A stretch of 64,000 bases of DNA, from the NCBI GenBank assembly GCA_911728455.2, contig OU452227.1, positions 13,656,110-13,720,109 of the forward strand, given 5' to 3'. The DNA is from Marthasterias glacialis. Its lineage: Eukaryota > Echinodermata > Asteroidea > Forcipulatida > Asteriidae. The translations under genes and the position numbers were made by a program. This document shows, one piece after another, positions 33,276 to 44,935 of this stretch. Numbering within the stretch: the stretch's first letter is position 1; each line of letters starts with the position of its first letter. The notes beneath the pieces are model-generated. The model did not search any database and was not told where the DNA came from. It was given only the letters and a program-made list of their open reading frames with translations.

Positions 33276-35239
33276 TTTTGCATCCTTGTGGAGACCTCTA
33301 TTGTTCTTTCCTTTGTCAATGTACTTAATATTTTCTCATAGACTTTGTACACAAATTTCCTTGTGGAGCATCCCTCTCTTTAGAATTCCCCTGTGGAGAC
33401 CAATTGTTCTTGCGCTACCCTTTTGTTATTGGACTCCACAAGGGAGCGAATTCGAGCACACTACCACCCACCCACAAAGAAAGAATGTTACTGTTGATTG
33501 GCTTGAAAAAACATTATTCAAACCAAGGTAACTTTCCAAAATTTGATTAATTTTCCCCCATCAAAATGATCTAAATCGTTCGATGTATCTTTAAACCAAG
33601 ATCAGGCTCCCTAGCTGCGTAACCCAAAAACAAAATAATGGTAAATAAAATTTAAAAAAAATCATGGTATAGCTTGTAATAAAGTCAACAAAAGTGTTGG
33701 GAAAGTAGTCTTTTTGTGTCCTATGATATCATGTTGTGAGCCTCTGTAAATGGGGGTGCAATCAATTACTTTCTTTCTCCCTCAATGGGTCGCCCCCTCC
33801 ACTTCTTGCACTGAATTTAATCAGCTTTCCTTGCCACCTCTCTTTACAAAACCACCGAGAAGTGCCCACAGCAATCAATACAGACTTTCCTTTCAGTCCG
33901 AATTGAATCTAGCTGCCAAACAGCTAAACTCTTGTGTCCCATAATATTTAACTGTTCGGATAACTAGATATTTGTGTCCAGTATGGTTTGAATAGCCCTT
34001 TCATCTTCTACAGACTTAAAGTCGCCTGTGGGGATCGTCTATTGTACTGTTTGTCTTAAATGATGGATTTTCTTCCCCGAGCGCTCAATTTACCCTGGAA
34101 CTGTAATATGCATTAAAATAATGTATATGATGCAATCATATAAAGCCATATATCATTAATACAGAATAGAAATTTTCTTACTTAGCTGTCCCTAGGGAGA
34201 TATTCATCAAAATGAGGGGAAAAGTGTGGCAAATGACTTCTTCGTAACAAGACACAGCCTTCAGCTAAAAAGGTACTTCAGTGGCATCGGGAGAAAGACT
34301 TGGGTTTTTTTTTCGGTCCCCCTCGAGCTAACTCAAAAAGGAACCACAAGAAAATTAGTTCCCGAGGCCGGTTTGGTATTAAAGACGTCTTGAGTGTTTT
34401 AACAGTAGGCGTAACTTGAGACATGAATCACCATGACAATTGAACTGCCGCTTGAAAGCCACTCGTCAAGGGTCTGTTGAAATCAACAGCTTCACAAGTG
34501 GATTCTAGTTGTTTCGTCGTTCCCATACATATTGTATGGAGTCGGTCACAAATTGCCAATTGTGCCATTAGTTTTACGGCCATGTCCCATTTCCTTCGGC
34601 GCTCCATGATTCAAAACAACGAGGCAAGAACGCAACACCCACAGCATTTTAAACAAAGCTAGTTGGAGGCAAACATGCTTCGCAAAGCCTGTACTGCTTC
34701 CTTGTAGGATTTGTCTTCTGCAAAGATACCGGATGAGTCGCTTCTTTCTCATGGGTCCGAGTTGCATCGAATAGGTTTTACATCACAAAGTTGAAGTACT
34801 TTTCTCTTCAAGAAACAAACACAACGTTTAAGCTTTTTTCAATATTTTTTCTATTTAATAACATTTCATTGTCAAGAACGGAGACCCCATTGTGAAAAAG
34901 AAACCCGTGTTGTGTTTAACGGTCGGCAGAGTTATCTTCAAAAACATCAAAAACTAAAAATATAAGCAAAGTTGAGATGGTTGATTCTTTAAAAGCCAAC
35001 TTCTGTGCACTTTATAGTGGCTATATACTGGGTACAGCATAACATAACATCTCCTAACAAATTGTGTATTGTCGACATTCGCATAACATACACACAAATC
35101 TTAATGAAGCATCGATGCATCAGGATATCTGAAGTAAAACAAAACCAAACAAAGTCAATAGTAGAGTGGGAAAATATCTGAGAAGTTCGTTATCTGCCGA
35201 TTAAATGTTTTGTTAATGAGACGTGGACGTATGTTACGC
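33276..35239. other. Non-coding stretch, no gene seen
   Basis: No upstream continuation of the retrotransposon is recognisable. Words such as GTGGAGACC recur at 33288 and 33393. Otherwise ordinary AT-rich sequence. Confidence 0.4.
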
Positions 35240-35560
35240 ACCATTAATATGTCCAACATGTACCATTATGTCCGACGAGAACAATTTGAACCATTATGCT
35301 CGACACATTTTCCGACAAATCATTATGTCCGACCCATTATGTCCGACAAACCATTTCGTCCGACAGATCATTTTGTGCGACACACTGTGTCCGACAAACC
35401 ATTATGTGACAAACATAACGCCCGTCACATTGTATCCGACGAACCATTACTTCTGACCCATTATGCCCTTTGAAACAATAGATCGGACACAGTCGTTTGT
35501 CGAACACAATTGTCGAAAATAATGGTTCAAAACCGTCGTCGGATAATGTAGTCCGTGTCA
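35240..35560. repeat. Degenerate 17-bp unit array with inverted arms (copy B)
   Basis: Same unit as 9634-10165 (CATTATGTCCGACAAAC). The left arm CATTATGTCCGACGAGAACA then TTTGAACCATTAT is repeated inversely at the right as ATAATGGTTCAAAACCGTCG then TCGGATAATG. Two arms of about 80 bases in opposite orientation therefore flank the middle, a foldback layout. Overlapping open frames on both strands are by-products. Confidence 0.75.
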
Positions 35561-36423
35561 GACATGATAGTTCGTAGCACGCGTCAAACGGAATCCTGCA
35601 ACTTGGCTCCTCGTCCATTCGATACGGTAATTTATGCCGGGCCTGAGCAACAAACAAGCTTCACATTTGATCCAGTCACGACGCGTTTAAAAGTGTGTCA
35701 GGAAACACGGGCTCGGTTTCAAGGGAAGGAGAGCACCGTACCAATGATTAACACCTCTTCCATCGACTTGCTATCTGCACGGATAACCTACAATCGATAC
35801 TCCAAATCTAACAGATCGAGATAGGGTATCACCATGCAAAGGTGATTAAAAGGGTACTTGACCACATGATCCAAACAGAGCACCTTGGGTAACGATACAA
35901 GTATACCTCTTATTATCGGCAGACATAATACATTCAGTTCATCTGTGTCATGAAGGAGTACATAATTATACAGCAGGGATAAATTTCAGGAATGTAAAAA
36001 GACCTGAAAATTGCTTGCTGGCCTGGGTACTCCCTTATTCTACCCACAGAACCTCCCAGGTGTTGCAATTCAGGAGGTTTACAGACTCAAGCGCATCGCC
36101 AGCAATACAAAATTACGGGATTTGGACACAATGTGGACTTTTTCTTTCTCCCTTTGATCACTGCTTGACCTTCTATCAAAATAATTTAAATTCGCAAGAA
36201 GATTTTAAAAAACAACCTGAATCAGGAAACATTCTGATATTATCCGTTTGTAGTCGTTAACAAAAGATTCTTTAAGATCCTTATTCACATTAAGATTAGT
36301 GTTTAAAAGACAAAATCGTGAAAATGCAAATATCCACACCAAGGCAATGAGTGTTTGTGTTTATTTTTTTTCTTCTCAAGGTCAAGACAACATCACTGTA
36401 AGTCAATTATATGGTCCAAACAC
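35561..36423. other. Non-coding stretch, no gene seen
   Basis: A moderately GC-elevated start (35570-35830) with an 89-codon + frame from the ATG at 35555, no family resemblance. Remainder AT-rich. Confidence 0.35.
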
Positions 36424-36792
36424 GGGGCCAAGTGCCCCCAATTGATGTCCATGCCCCCTCCCCCGGGTGCCCCCCCCCCCTCATTTGAAATCTTGACTTT
36501 TGAAATAAAAAGTTAACAGAGTAAAATGTTAAATCTTGTAAGCTTTTATATACAAGTAATTTCAAGAACTTTTTTTGTAAACTATTTTTCTATTTACACG
36601 CAGACAGTATATTTGTTTTTACCTTCGCGTCAGATTATATCATAAAAGACAGTGAATGGCATAGCAAAAGTGCTAAAAAGGGGCCTTGTTTAGGAAAAAA
36701 AAGAACATTTTTAATTGGCCAGAAGTGCCCCCCTAGAAAGAAAATGGTGCACCCCTTGTGCCCCCTAAAATTTTATCATAGTTTCGCCGCTG
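36424..36792 (+). mobile_element. CAGYGGCGTAAC-type MITE, copy with lost left end
   Basis: Aligns with 59440-60721 minus its insertion. Shared words are GATGTCC(A/G)TGCCCCC, TTTGAAATCTTGA, TTACAC(G/A)CAGACA(G/A)T, TAATTGGCCA(G/A)AAGTGCC, AAATGGTGCACCCC and the right end CCCCCTAAAATTTTA...GTTTCGCCGCTG. The left terminus is not recognisable. Non-coding. Confidence 0.7.
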
Positions 36793-38069
36793 GTTATAAT
36801 GACTTCATTTGTAAAAATGCCAGCAAGAACGAATGGTTCAAATAAATAGTGCGGTGTAATCTTGGCCCCTTTTTATGAAAAATGTATGGTTGTTTTGTTT
36901 TGTTTCGTTTTTGATTTTATTATTGTTATTGTGTTTTTTTTTTACAAATAACTCTAGGAAATCTATGAATGGTCCAAGTTGTTATTTTTGGTCAGGTTTC
37001 AGCATAGCAGCTGCAGTAAGCTAGAATTTGAAGAAATCGACCCTCATCAGACCCTTAGAACAGCCCTAGTGAGTGAGGTGCTCATCGACCTACTTAGGGA
37101 GTGAGGACTCTTGAGCAGGCTGCCCCGGTACACAGTCGTTTGACATACTTGCTCCGCGAGAGATGTTACGGGACTCCCTTGTTGTTACAGGGACCCCTTG
37201 CTCGGGGAAGGAAACGACGAATTACCCTCACAACACTGGCAAATGTGTCTTGAGTGATTTATTGGAGCTGGCGGATACATTATTTGTCGCTTTTATTTGG
37301 CGGGCTTGCTAAAACAACAAGACTCTATTTGAAGCAGATAATCTTTTAGCAAAAATGCTTATGACCCAATCATTAAGGTACCATATTAGACTTATAGAAT
37401 TCATTCTATGAATACCGAGGTGTCTGGAGCAAAATGCTTGGCATCTACAGAATTGATCAAACCGACCAGATACCCTGCCGCGTCGAAAAAAGGTATGAAC
37501 ACCACGTCTCTTGAACCTAAAATAACTCTCACCTACCAATTGATATTGACGTGTTTCTTCAAGCAGAGTCTTCATTATTGGGAAATCTCTGGTATTACAG
37601 GAGTTATCTGCATGGAAGAACGTGTTAGGCTCCAAACCACCCGCATGCAACGCCAGCGAGTCTTTGATTTCAATTTTCTGTTCAGAAAACGATTGCATTG
37701 GGAGCGATGGTATACGCTGAGGCAGATGGCTATACGAATCGTTATAAAATTCCGCTCGAATAAACACTAACGGGAAAATGACAATTTCCAACGGGTGTTT
37801 GGACCTTTATCCATCTAAATAATCTGACATTTATAAAAATAAAAAAATACTAGATCGATTTCAATGGAAATGGGTCACTTTGACACTAAGATATTTTGTG
37901 CATTTGATATAATCAAATAAGTTACCCGTAAGCCAACCGAATCAAGGCATCTGAGACTAGTACGCGCTCTGTAATAAGAAAGCTTTCGAACATTATATTA
38001 TATTTTGTTATATTATATTATAATAACAATATAAGAAATAAGAAGTTCTTAAAGAATGTGCACAACATT
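36793..38069. other. Non-coding stretch; open frames on both strands at 37309-37791
   Basis: A 160-codon - frame (37309-37791, TTG start) and a 120-codon + frame (37408-37770) overlap. Neither resembles a known family, and neither has matched splice sites. A run of that length is expected about once by chance in this window. An AT-only stretch lies at 37993-38035. Confidence 0.4.
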
Positions 38070-38340
38070 GTTAGGGTTGAGCAAACAAACGTTCACAGAT
38101 TTGCACACAACTTTACATGGTTTAAAGATGGTCACTGTGGAAAACTTTTTTTGAAACATTTTTGCGTGAAATGCCACAGTTTTGTTGTGGAGAAACGTGT
38201 GAAACAGATAGTTTTGATCTCGCAAGTCAAAATCCAATGTTTGAAAACAGTGAAAACATATGAGGGGTTTTGTCACAATTTTCTCGTGACTCCGATGACC
38301 GATTGAGCTTACATTTTCACGGGTTTGTTGTTTCACGTAT
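38070..38340 (+). repeat. Dispersed repeat R3, copy 1
   Basis: Shares with 53210-53510 the blocks GTTCACAGATTT / TTCACAGATTT, CTTTACATGG / CTTACATA, GTGGAAAACTT and the tail TGACTCCGATGACCGATTGA followed by GCTTA...TTTTCACGGGTTTG. The first half resembles MITE family C without its ends, so R3 may be a distant relative. The tail is the motif I associate with sea-star genomes. Confidence 0.55.
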
Positions 38341-38411
38341 AGTCTTACCCGGTATGTTGTGTCACATAAAGTGTTGATTCTTGTCTTTTACGATAATGTT
38401 GCAAATGTCCT

Positions 38412-38712
38412 ATAAAGCCCCAGCTCAACACTGGTAAGAAGAAAAACATAAATGTTTACAGATTTACATATACCTTATAAAGAAAATGATGGTAGAAAAC
38501 TTTCCTTGAAATATTTCTGCCTGAAGTGTTATCGGTTTTAAATAATAAATGAAATAAGATCCAAAATTAGTTTTCTTCTCAGTGAGACGAAAACTTTCTG
38601 CCTATAGGAATGCGTACAAAAATGCTGAATGCAATTTTACCGTTTTCTCGCAAAAGAAACAGCGAAATGAGCTGACATTTTCACAGGTTGGTTTGATTAC
38701 AAATATCTTGAT
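38412..38712 (+). mobile_element. MITE family C, copy 3 (right end lost)
   Basis: Left end AAAGCCCCAGCTCAACACTG and the interior match 27547-27880 closely. The central palindrome is degraded to TTTTCTTCTCAGTGAGACGA. The copy stops at ATCTTGATTTGTG without the right inverted repeat. Confidence 0.75.
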
Positions 38713-41700
38713 TTGTGTTTTACAGAGCCATGGTCAGATTTATTTCTGGTTTATTTCATAAACCAAGGGCCAAAATCGCTTCAATGTTTACAAAGGTTTA
38801 AAAAATATTGTATTAAAATGATTTTTTTTTTTTACAAAACACACAGGTGCAAAATGGCAAACAACAACACACAGCGAATTGCGCAAAGACAGGACGGGAG
38901 GGAGTGCGCAGAACGGTCATTGTTACAAACCACTAACACCCCATCTTGGCCTAGGAGTTTCGTAAAGACCAGGTATTGCTGAGTGTTTGTATCTGTCCGT
39001 ATTGCAATAGGGAATGGCTAAAGGAAGCTTGGGCATTGGATCTATCGAACTCTAGTATAATTCTTAACTGGGGGAGCATATTTCAGACATGGCATACGAT
39101 ATAATACATGTTTGAACATTATTACAACACTGAAAACACAGCCATGTTATCATCGGATGAGATGTACCCGCGGTCGCTTCATAACGAAGTTGATTGAATT
39201 TCACATCTTTGAAAATTGCCGTTATTTGACTCCTGTAGATTTCCCAATTCTACTGAGAAAATATTGACATCCTCGGATAGCCTTACTTATAACGGTCACA
39301 ACTATATTCTTTAGGCCTTCTGCAAGCTGCCCACCATTAACAAACGTTCGTTAAAAAATTCAAACCTGAGGCCCATGGCCATGGGCATCTGGTATTTAGG
39401 TCACACTAGACTCTATGGAATCATCTTTAATTAAAAAGAGATTGCCCAAAACCGAACAAATAAAATAACTCGAAGTAGGGCATTTGCTGTAAAAAGCACC
39501 AGCACATCGTGCGGATGTCTGCAGTTACAGACAGCATGATATAATATTTATTCCTTGCAGAGTTTCCTCTGATTAGCCATTTGATTTTGCTCTGGGTCCC
39601 ACCTCAAATTTCATGAGTTTGAACTCCCATGATGTTACGGTGTCGGCAAAAGTCAATATGCTCTGCTATTCCCAACATTCTTAGTTAGAAGTTGACCTGT
39701 GAACCTCGACACATATTGTATTTGAAGTCAGTCCCAGAACACTAAGTTCAATACAGTGTTTCAACATGAGTTATTGCCATCGAACCAGTTAACCTTCCCG
39801 GTGTGACGCTTCAGCAACTAGACTGAATGTTTCTCGACCTTTTTAAGTTGTAATACATCAAAAGCTATTCCAGCATCACCTCGTTTGTGTATCGCAACTT
39901 GTTAGCTGACGTATTGTGACAGATCACCGTGTCGCTCTAGGTGTTTCACAGACGTGTTTAGATTTCAGGTGTCTAGTTTATCACGTAAAAGGTGCAATTT
40001 AGTCTGGCTGCTGGTTTTAAACATTTTAAGCTCGTGCTTACGTTTCACTCCTGCAGTTCACGGGGATGAATGGAAGACGCGTGACTAACTTAGTTTGGTA
40101 GTCTTACAACATTGAAGGGGGAGGGGGTTGATAACGTGGACGTGTGGCAGGCTTCTAGGGGAAAATAAGCATACAAATTGTAAAAAAAGTAAAAAAATAA
40201 AATAAATAAAATCACAGTATATCGCAAAATGTCTTCTTGATGCATGTGATTACGATACGCACGCATCTACCATAACATATTAATCAAGTGTGAAAACCAT
40301 ATGATCCACTGTTCGTAATAAATCAAATTATTGGAGAACGGGGAAAACACTTGCAGGTTTTTTGATCATTTCAAAAGTGTCTGAAACTAACTTTTGAACT
40401 AAGTGGAAGAAAATATTTCTTTTTTTCAACAACAACAACAACAACAACAACCCACGCTGCACTTGGAATTGCACAATTTTGTTTTTTAAGTGCGAAAAAA
40501 TGTCTTTAAAAAATATTGGTTCTAAGAAAACAAATATTCGACCAATTTGACTGCTATAAATAATAGCCCTAGTTGGACTTACATCATACTTTTCTCACGG
40601 ATCAAGGCAGTAGAAACGATGATGATGTATGATGTGACAGCCCTCACACCAGTTGCAGTGATGATGATGAACTACAAGCTAGTTCAGAAACTATGTACCC
40701 AAATCGAGGCTGTGAAAAAAAAAATGGCAGTCACCTTTTTGTGTATGGCTATACCATGTGTAGGGAATGTGACACAGATATTGCCGTACAATGATTAATA
40801 CAATTCTACAGTTTTGTTTTTAATTAAACAACGGCATGTCCCCAGAAGTCACAAGAAGAATTTTTAAACATTTTGTGTTTTGCTTCAATCCCAGGCATTC
40901 ATTTTTTTTCAATTCCACACAAAATCACGACTACTACTTCCTCCAAATATTGAACTCCCGTAAATAGAAATCTGTATTCAGTCTGAGAAGAGACCATTCA
41001 GAAGGTCCAATCTATGATTGTATTAACTGTTCCATGAAGATGTGTTTCTTGATACCATAAAGCCGTGGGCGTATTCTACTCCAGAGTCACTCAGCAAAAC
41101 CTCTCTGATAAGCATCTCTGCACGTGATTCCCCCAATAGTTCAAAAAGCCCGCGGGTTCACAGTGTAGTTAATAATGGTGCTTTTATATGAAGGTGTTGA
41201 GTTGGTGCCGATGTCTGGGCTATCTTAGACAGTCCTTCCGAATATTACAGTTCACATGTCACGTTTATGAAGTAAGTAACTCTGACAAAGTGCAAGTCTT
41301 CAAGGGGGCTGCATGGCCCTTAGTTTTACACACTCCAGGTAAACTCTGACAGCAAAATTGGAAATGTATAGGGACGTTTTATTGACCTGCCAATATGATT
41401 TCTCCCCTCAGCTTAGAAAGCACTCTAGGCCGTCTTGTTCCGTAAGGAAATACTCCCGTTGTTAGCTGTACTTTGTGTCTTGATCTGTAAGTTTTCTCTA
41501 AGGCAAACATGTTTACTCCAGTCTGAGACCTTTTCAGTCGCTAACCTGACTAATAACTATAGTTTAAATAACCCCATTAATAATTATTACAAATTTAAAA
41601 GAGTATCAACCATAAATCCCATTGTAATTTGTTGTACAATCAGAAAAACTAATCCGGGCTCTTCGTTAAGCCTGTTTGTCAAATCACTCCAACTTTCTGT

Positions 41701-41940
41701 GAAATAACATAATACTGCATCCTCTGTCTTCTTGTTCATGTCAAGAAGGAAAACAGAAGCAGATAGGGGGCTCTTGAAACGCGGGGTAGGCTATATATTT
41801 TTTCTTCCAGTTCAAAGAAAAGACAAATAGTTTTGTGCATGATATTCTATACTCGAACCATTGTAGTATCAAGTAACATTAGCAGACCTGGAAATATTAT
41901 GCTTAATAATTTTTCGAGCGCCCAACTTCAGAGCTGAGCT
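38713..41940. other. Non-coding stretch, no gene seen
   Basis: Over 3 kb of single-copy AT-rich sequence. An (AAC)n run is at 40429-40451. A short segment before the GTAAGTAAC at 41272 is open in one frame, but is too short to call. Confidence 0.4.
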
Positions 41941-42680
41941 GTGCGTACTGTGGGATATCAATTCCATAGCGCTGCTAATTGTAAGCACACAAGAAGTCAA
42001 GCATCCAGTGACATAACAGTGGAAATCCATGGTGACCACACAAGCTGGTCGCCTAATATTATTGCTAACCTTACTTACGCTTTAGAGGATTTTTCGGCTA
42101 AACTAAGCAGACAAAACTGGCCTTTGAAATTGCCCCTTGCTTTTCAAGTTTTCGAAAATTTGACTGTCGTCCTTAACGCCCCCTCCAAGCATCCCGATCC
42201 CATTTACAATTTTTGGCCATTCCATCTCCGATGTCATGATTGTTTGTCGACACAACGAAGCCCCCGGGGGGACGTGACCGGATAGATGTGCGATTTATGT
42301 CATATCATTTTCTACAACTCAGCCCTACGGATAGACAACAACACAGAGCGGTCTGTTCACGCATCTTAGCCTTTTTATTATCTATATTAATTAGGCGTAC
42401 AAACTTGTCAGCGCAATGGCCGTATCAATACAACTATAAATCAAGGATTATTTATAGGAAGCCGATTAAGGTTTCGTGATTTTGTCATCGCGGTTCAAAT
42501 TTGTTCAGAGCGAAGCCGTCTCTATTCTAGGAAAGTTTCCCTTATTTACTCCAAGGCAAAACTCGTGACAGACCAATTAAAATGGAAAGATTAATTTATT
42601 ACCCGGCGATTAAATCGTCCACGAGTTGATGACAGTTAGTTTGAGCGATTCCTGACATGACACGATTGCCTGATTGTATA
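41941..42680. promoter_or_regulatory. Single-copy block dense in homeodomain-type sites, possible enhancer
   Basis: Unlike the surroundings, this block has no transposon-like sequence and mixes GC-elevated parts with short ATTA-bearing sites: CTATATTAATTAGG, CCAATTAAAATGG, GATTAATTTATTACC and GGCGATTAAATCG in the right half. The left half has a 114-codon + frame without an ATG and a 46-codon - frame with one; neither resembles a family. The layout suits a conserved regulatory element. Function is inference. Confidence 0.25.
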
Positions 42681-42971
42681 AACCTTTTGGGAATGTTTGA
42701 TTTATTTCAGTTCTCAAAAAGCAAAACTGAAAAATTATCAATGGTTAAGAGTGTATTTGTGCGGATTTGATGTTTTACCAGTTGGTATACTGGTCAGTGA
42801 AAACATCGTTGTTCAAAACATCGAGGCCCAATATACACTGAGATAGACCTTACATACCGAGACTTGAGTGTGCTGACAAATTTTAGGAAAATATTTTGCT
42901 TTTTTTTCAAGTTGAAGACATCTTTCAAAGATGTTTGAACTTTAATCACTTCATAATACTTTGATTAGTTA

Positions 42972-43210
42972 CTTTCTAATGTAAAAGAGTTAAAAAAAAC
43001 ACTGGTTTTGTCCGCCATACCACTCTTGCAAAGATGGCGGACAACTCTTTATAGAGTGAAAGACTGGTATTTTCAACTTGAGTAAGAGTGAAGTTCGCTC
43101 AAATTTCACCCATGAAAAGGATGATGCACGTTGATTTTCATTCTCAAAAGAGCCCATAGGACACCACTCGGGCGAGAGAGTGAAATGTTCACTCTTTTAC
43201 TTTTAGAGAA
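42972..43210 (-). mobile_element. 239-bp MITE with TA duplication, copy 2 (inverted)
   Basis: Inverted relative to 19206-19442, flanked by TA at 42970-42971 and 43211-43212. Ends CTTTCTAATGTAAAAGAGTT and (inverse) TTCTCTAAAAGTAAAAGAGT. Here the paired YY1-type cores read TTGTCCGCCATA and AAGATGGCGGACAA, facing each other 13 bases apart. Confidence 0.8.
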
Positions 43211-43355
43211 TACTCTTTTTTCCCCGCCAAAATACAGTTAGATGTTTGTTTTTGGTTTTTGTTTTCTTCACTTCAGTTTGCCTCAGCAGTTTTTGTCGCC
43301 AAAGGTAATTTTCCAGTTGATTTTGATAAGTTGCATTTTATTCTGTTTTATTTAG

Positions 43356-43441
43356 AACAATCGTCAAACACATGGCCAGGAGAGGGCCACTAGAGGTGAG
43401 GGCTACGAGGAAACCGTAGAGACGACATCTGAAAGTGTGTA
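43356..43441 (+). CDS. Candidate internal exon, product unknown
   Basis: An 86-base segment with a good pyrimidine-rich acceptor (TTATTCTGTTTTATTTAG) and a perfect donor GTAAGTTTT at 43442. Only one of three frames is open. It reads NNRQTHGQE, then GEGYEETVETTSESV, and ends in a split TA codon that would be Tyr if spliced to C or T. The sequence is clearly richer in G+C than its flanks. The acidic, Thr/Ser-rich reading would suit a disordered region. I recognise no domain and find no partner exon, so it may equally be a cryptic splice pair in an intron. Confidence 0.35.
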
Positions 43442-43636
43442 GTAAGTTTTACATTTTGTTGAAAGCTTTAAAAGTATCCCGTGGTGATTTAGAGGAGCAC
43501 GTTGCCTTCGGATTGGGTGCATTTGGGCTGTAAGAAAGCGTTCGTTATGAAATTAATATGGTTGGAAATATATTTTAAAATAGAATGATTCACATAAATA
43601 TCCCTTGAAATTGTTTAACTCGTGACATGACAGAAG

Positions 43637-43691
43637 ACGGTCCGCCATTTTGTAGAACCAAAAGGTTTGACTCCACAAAAAGGCGGACCGT
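43637..43691. repeat. 55-bp near-perfect inverted repeat
   Basis: The left arm ACGGTCCGCCATTTTGT and the right arm ACAAAAAGGCGGACCGT match inversely at 16 of 17 positions around a 21-base spacer. The left arm contains the YY1-type core CCGCCATTTT. It could be the smallest foldback element in the window. Confidence 0.8.
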
Positions 43692-44099
43692 ATCTCTCTC
43701 TATGTAGAGTGTGGTTCCGTTGGTTTTATTTCCAGAGGCAAAATGTATGTTTTTTTCGAATCGCTACCCACTAATTCGACGCACTGTGCGTGTTTAATTG
43801 CAACAAGGAGCAATTCCAAACAGCAAAATTCTAAGAGATTTGAAAGCACTGTGCCCCTTAAATTGTTAACTTAAAAGCAACAAGATGTGAGGTTTTTTTT
43901 CTGTGAGACAAAACCAAACGAAATATAATTAAGTAAACCATAGATGCATGTGCTGTCGTGGGACTTGGTACCGGTAAATGATATAATGAAGTTCTGGAAG
44001 CATCAATTACATGGAGTAATTAGTTATCCGTGGCTAGTTCTCAATTTACTACCATATATAATCTACCCAAAATCTGACTTCTCACTGAAAATTACCTTA

Positions 44100-44470
44100 A
44101 TTTCCAAGAGTGGCAACGAATCTTGAAACAAGACGTCCAAGGAGTCTGGATTATTAGTATACTTTGCGTTAAAGGGTGAAGGCCCCTGTGTCCTTACTGG
44201 TCACCAAGAGCACGGTTAGGCTTGATTGGTTTGGCCAGGCACCCCGAAGGTAGCGCGTCAACCGACTAATTAGATCGTGCATGATAAAAATCGGACTCGC
44301 GCATTCGTCATTTTGCCAATGCGGCCGTTTGCATTTCAAACGCAGGTCGTTGAACCACCAGTTTTTTCTACTCTCCACAGAGACAATTAGACCGACACTG
44401 TGAGACTATGAATTTTCCTAGTAGCGCAAATTGATGCAATTAGCTGGGTCTGATTTCGCTCTTTTCATTA
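44100..44470. promoter_or_regulatory. Single-copy block with homeodomain-type sites, possible enhancer
   Basis: GC-elevated relative to its flanks and unmatched elsewhere. It contains CCGACTAATTAGATC, GACAATTAGACC and GATGCAATTAGCTGG, each with a TAAT/ATTA core, plus TTGATTGGTTTGGCCA with CCAAT and NF1-type half sites. No coding frame with start and splice support. Function is inference. Confidence 0.25.
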
Positions 44471-44935
44471 CAGAAGTGTTTATAGTAGATTTTGCCGTGT
44501 ATTTGTTAAATTAATAAGCTTGCCACAAGAGGAACGTTTCTATTTGTTTTATAGCAGAAGTACACGAAGGCAAGGTTAAAAGGGGGTTTGGTGGAAAATA
44601 GGACACACCACCACGAATCTTCAAAATACACAGATCCTCTTTTTTCTTTCTTTTTAACTTTTTTTTATTTCAAACTTATTCAATTGGCCTATCCGATTTA
44701 CAAACACTGCGCAAATAGTACAAAACAACAATTCACAAAGCATTGATTTCAAAGCATTTTTTAATAGCTAAAACTTAAAACACTTTTGAACAGTCGTAAA
44801 ATTACTCGATGAGTTAATAAATGAATTCTTCAAAAGGCCAAATGAGAGATTGTTAACATCGAGGCCTTCAAATAACTGAAAAAAAAGAGAACAACAGGAA
44901 AAAACGTGAAGGTATGGGGTCCAGGAGGGATCTAA

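Noticed and set aside
37309-37791. 160-codon - frame overlapping a 120-codon + frame
   Set aside because: No ATG start, no splice support, no family; about one run this long is expected by chance in the window.
42096-42246. 46-codon - strand small open frame with ATG
   Set aside because: Length expected by chance; lies in a block better explained as non-coding regulatory sequence.
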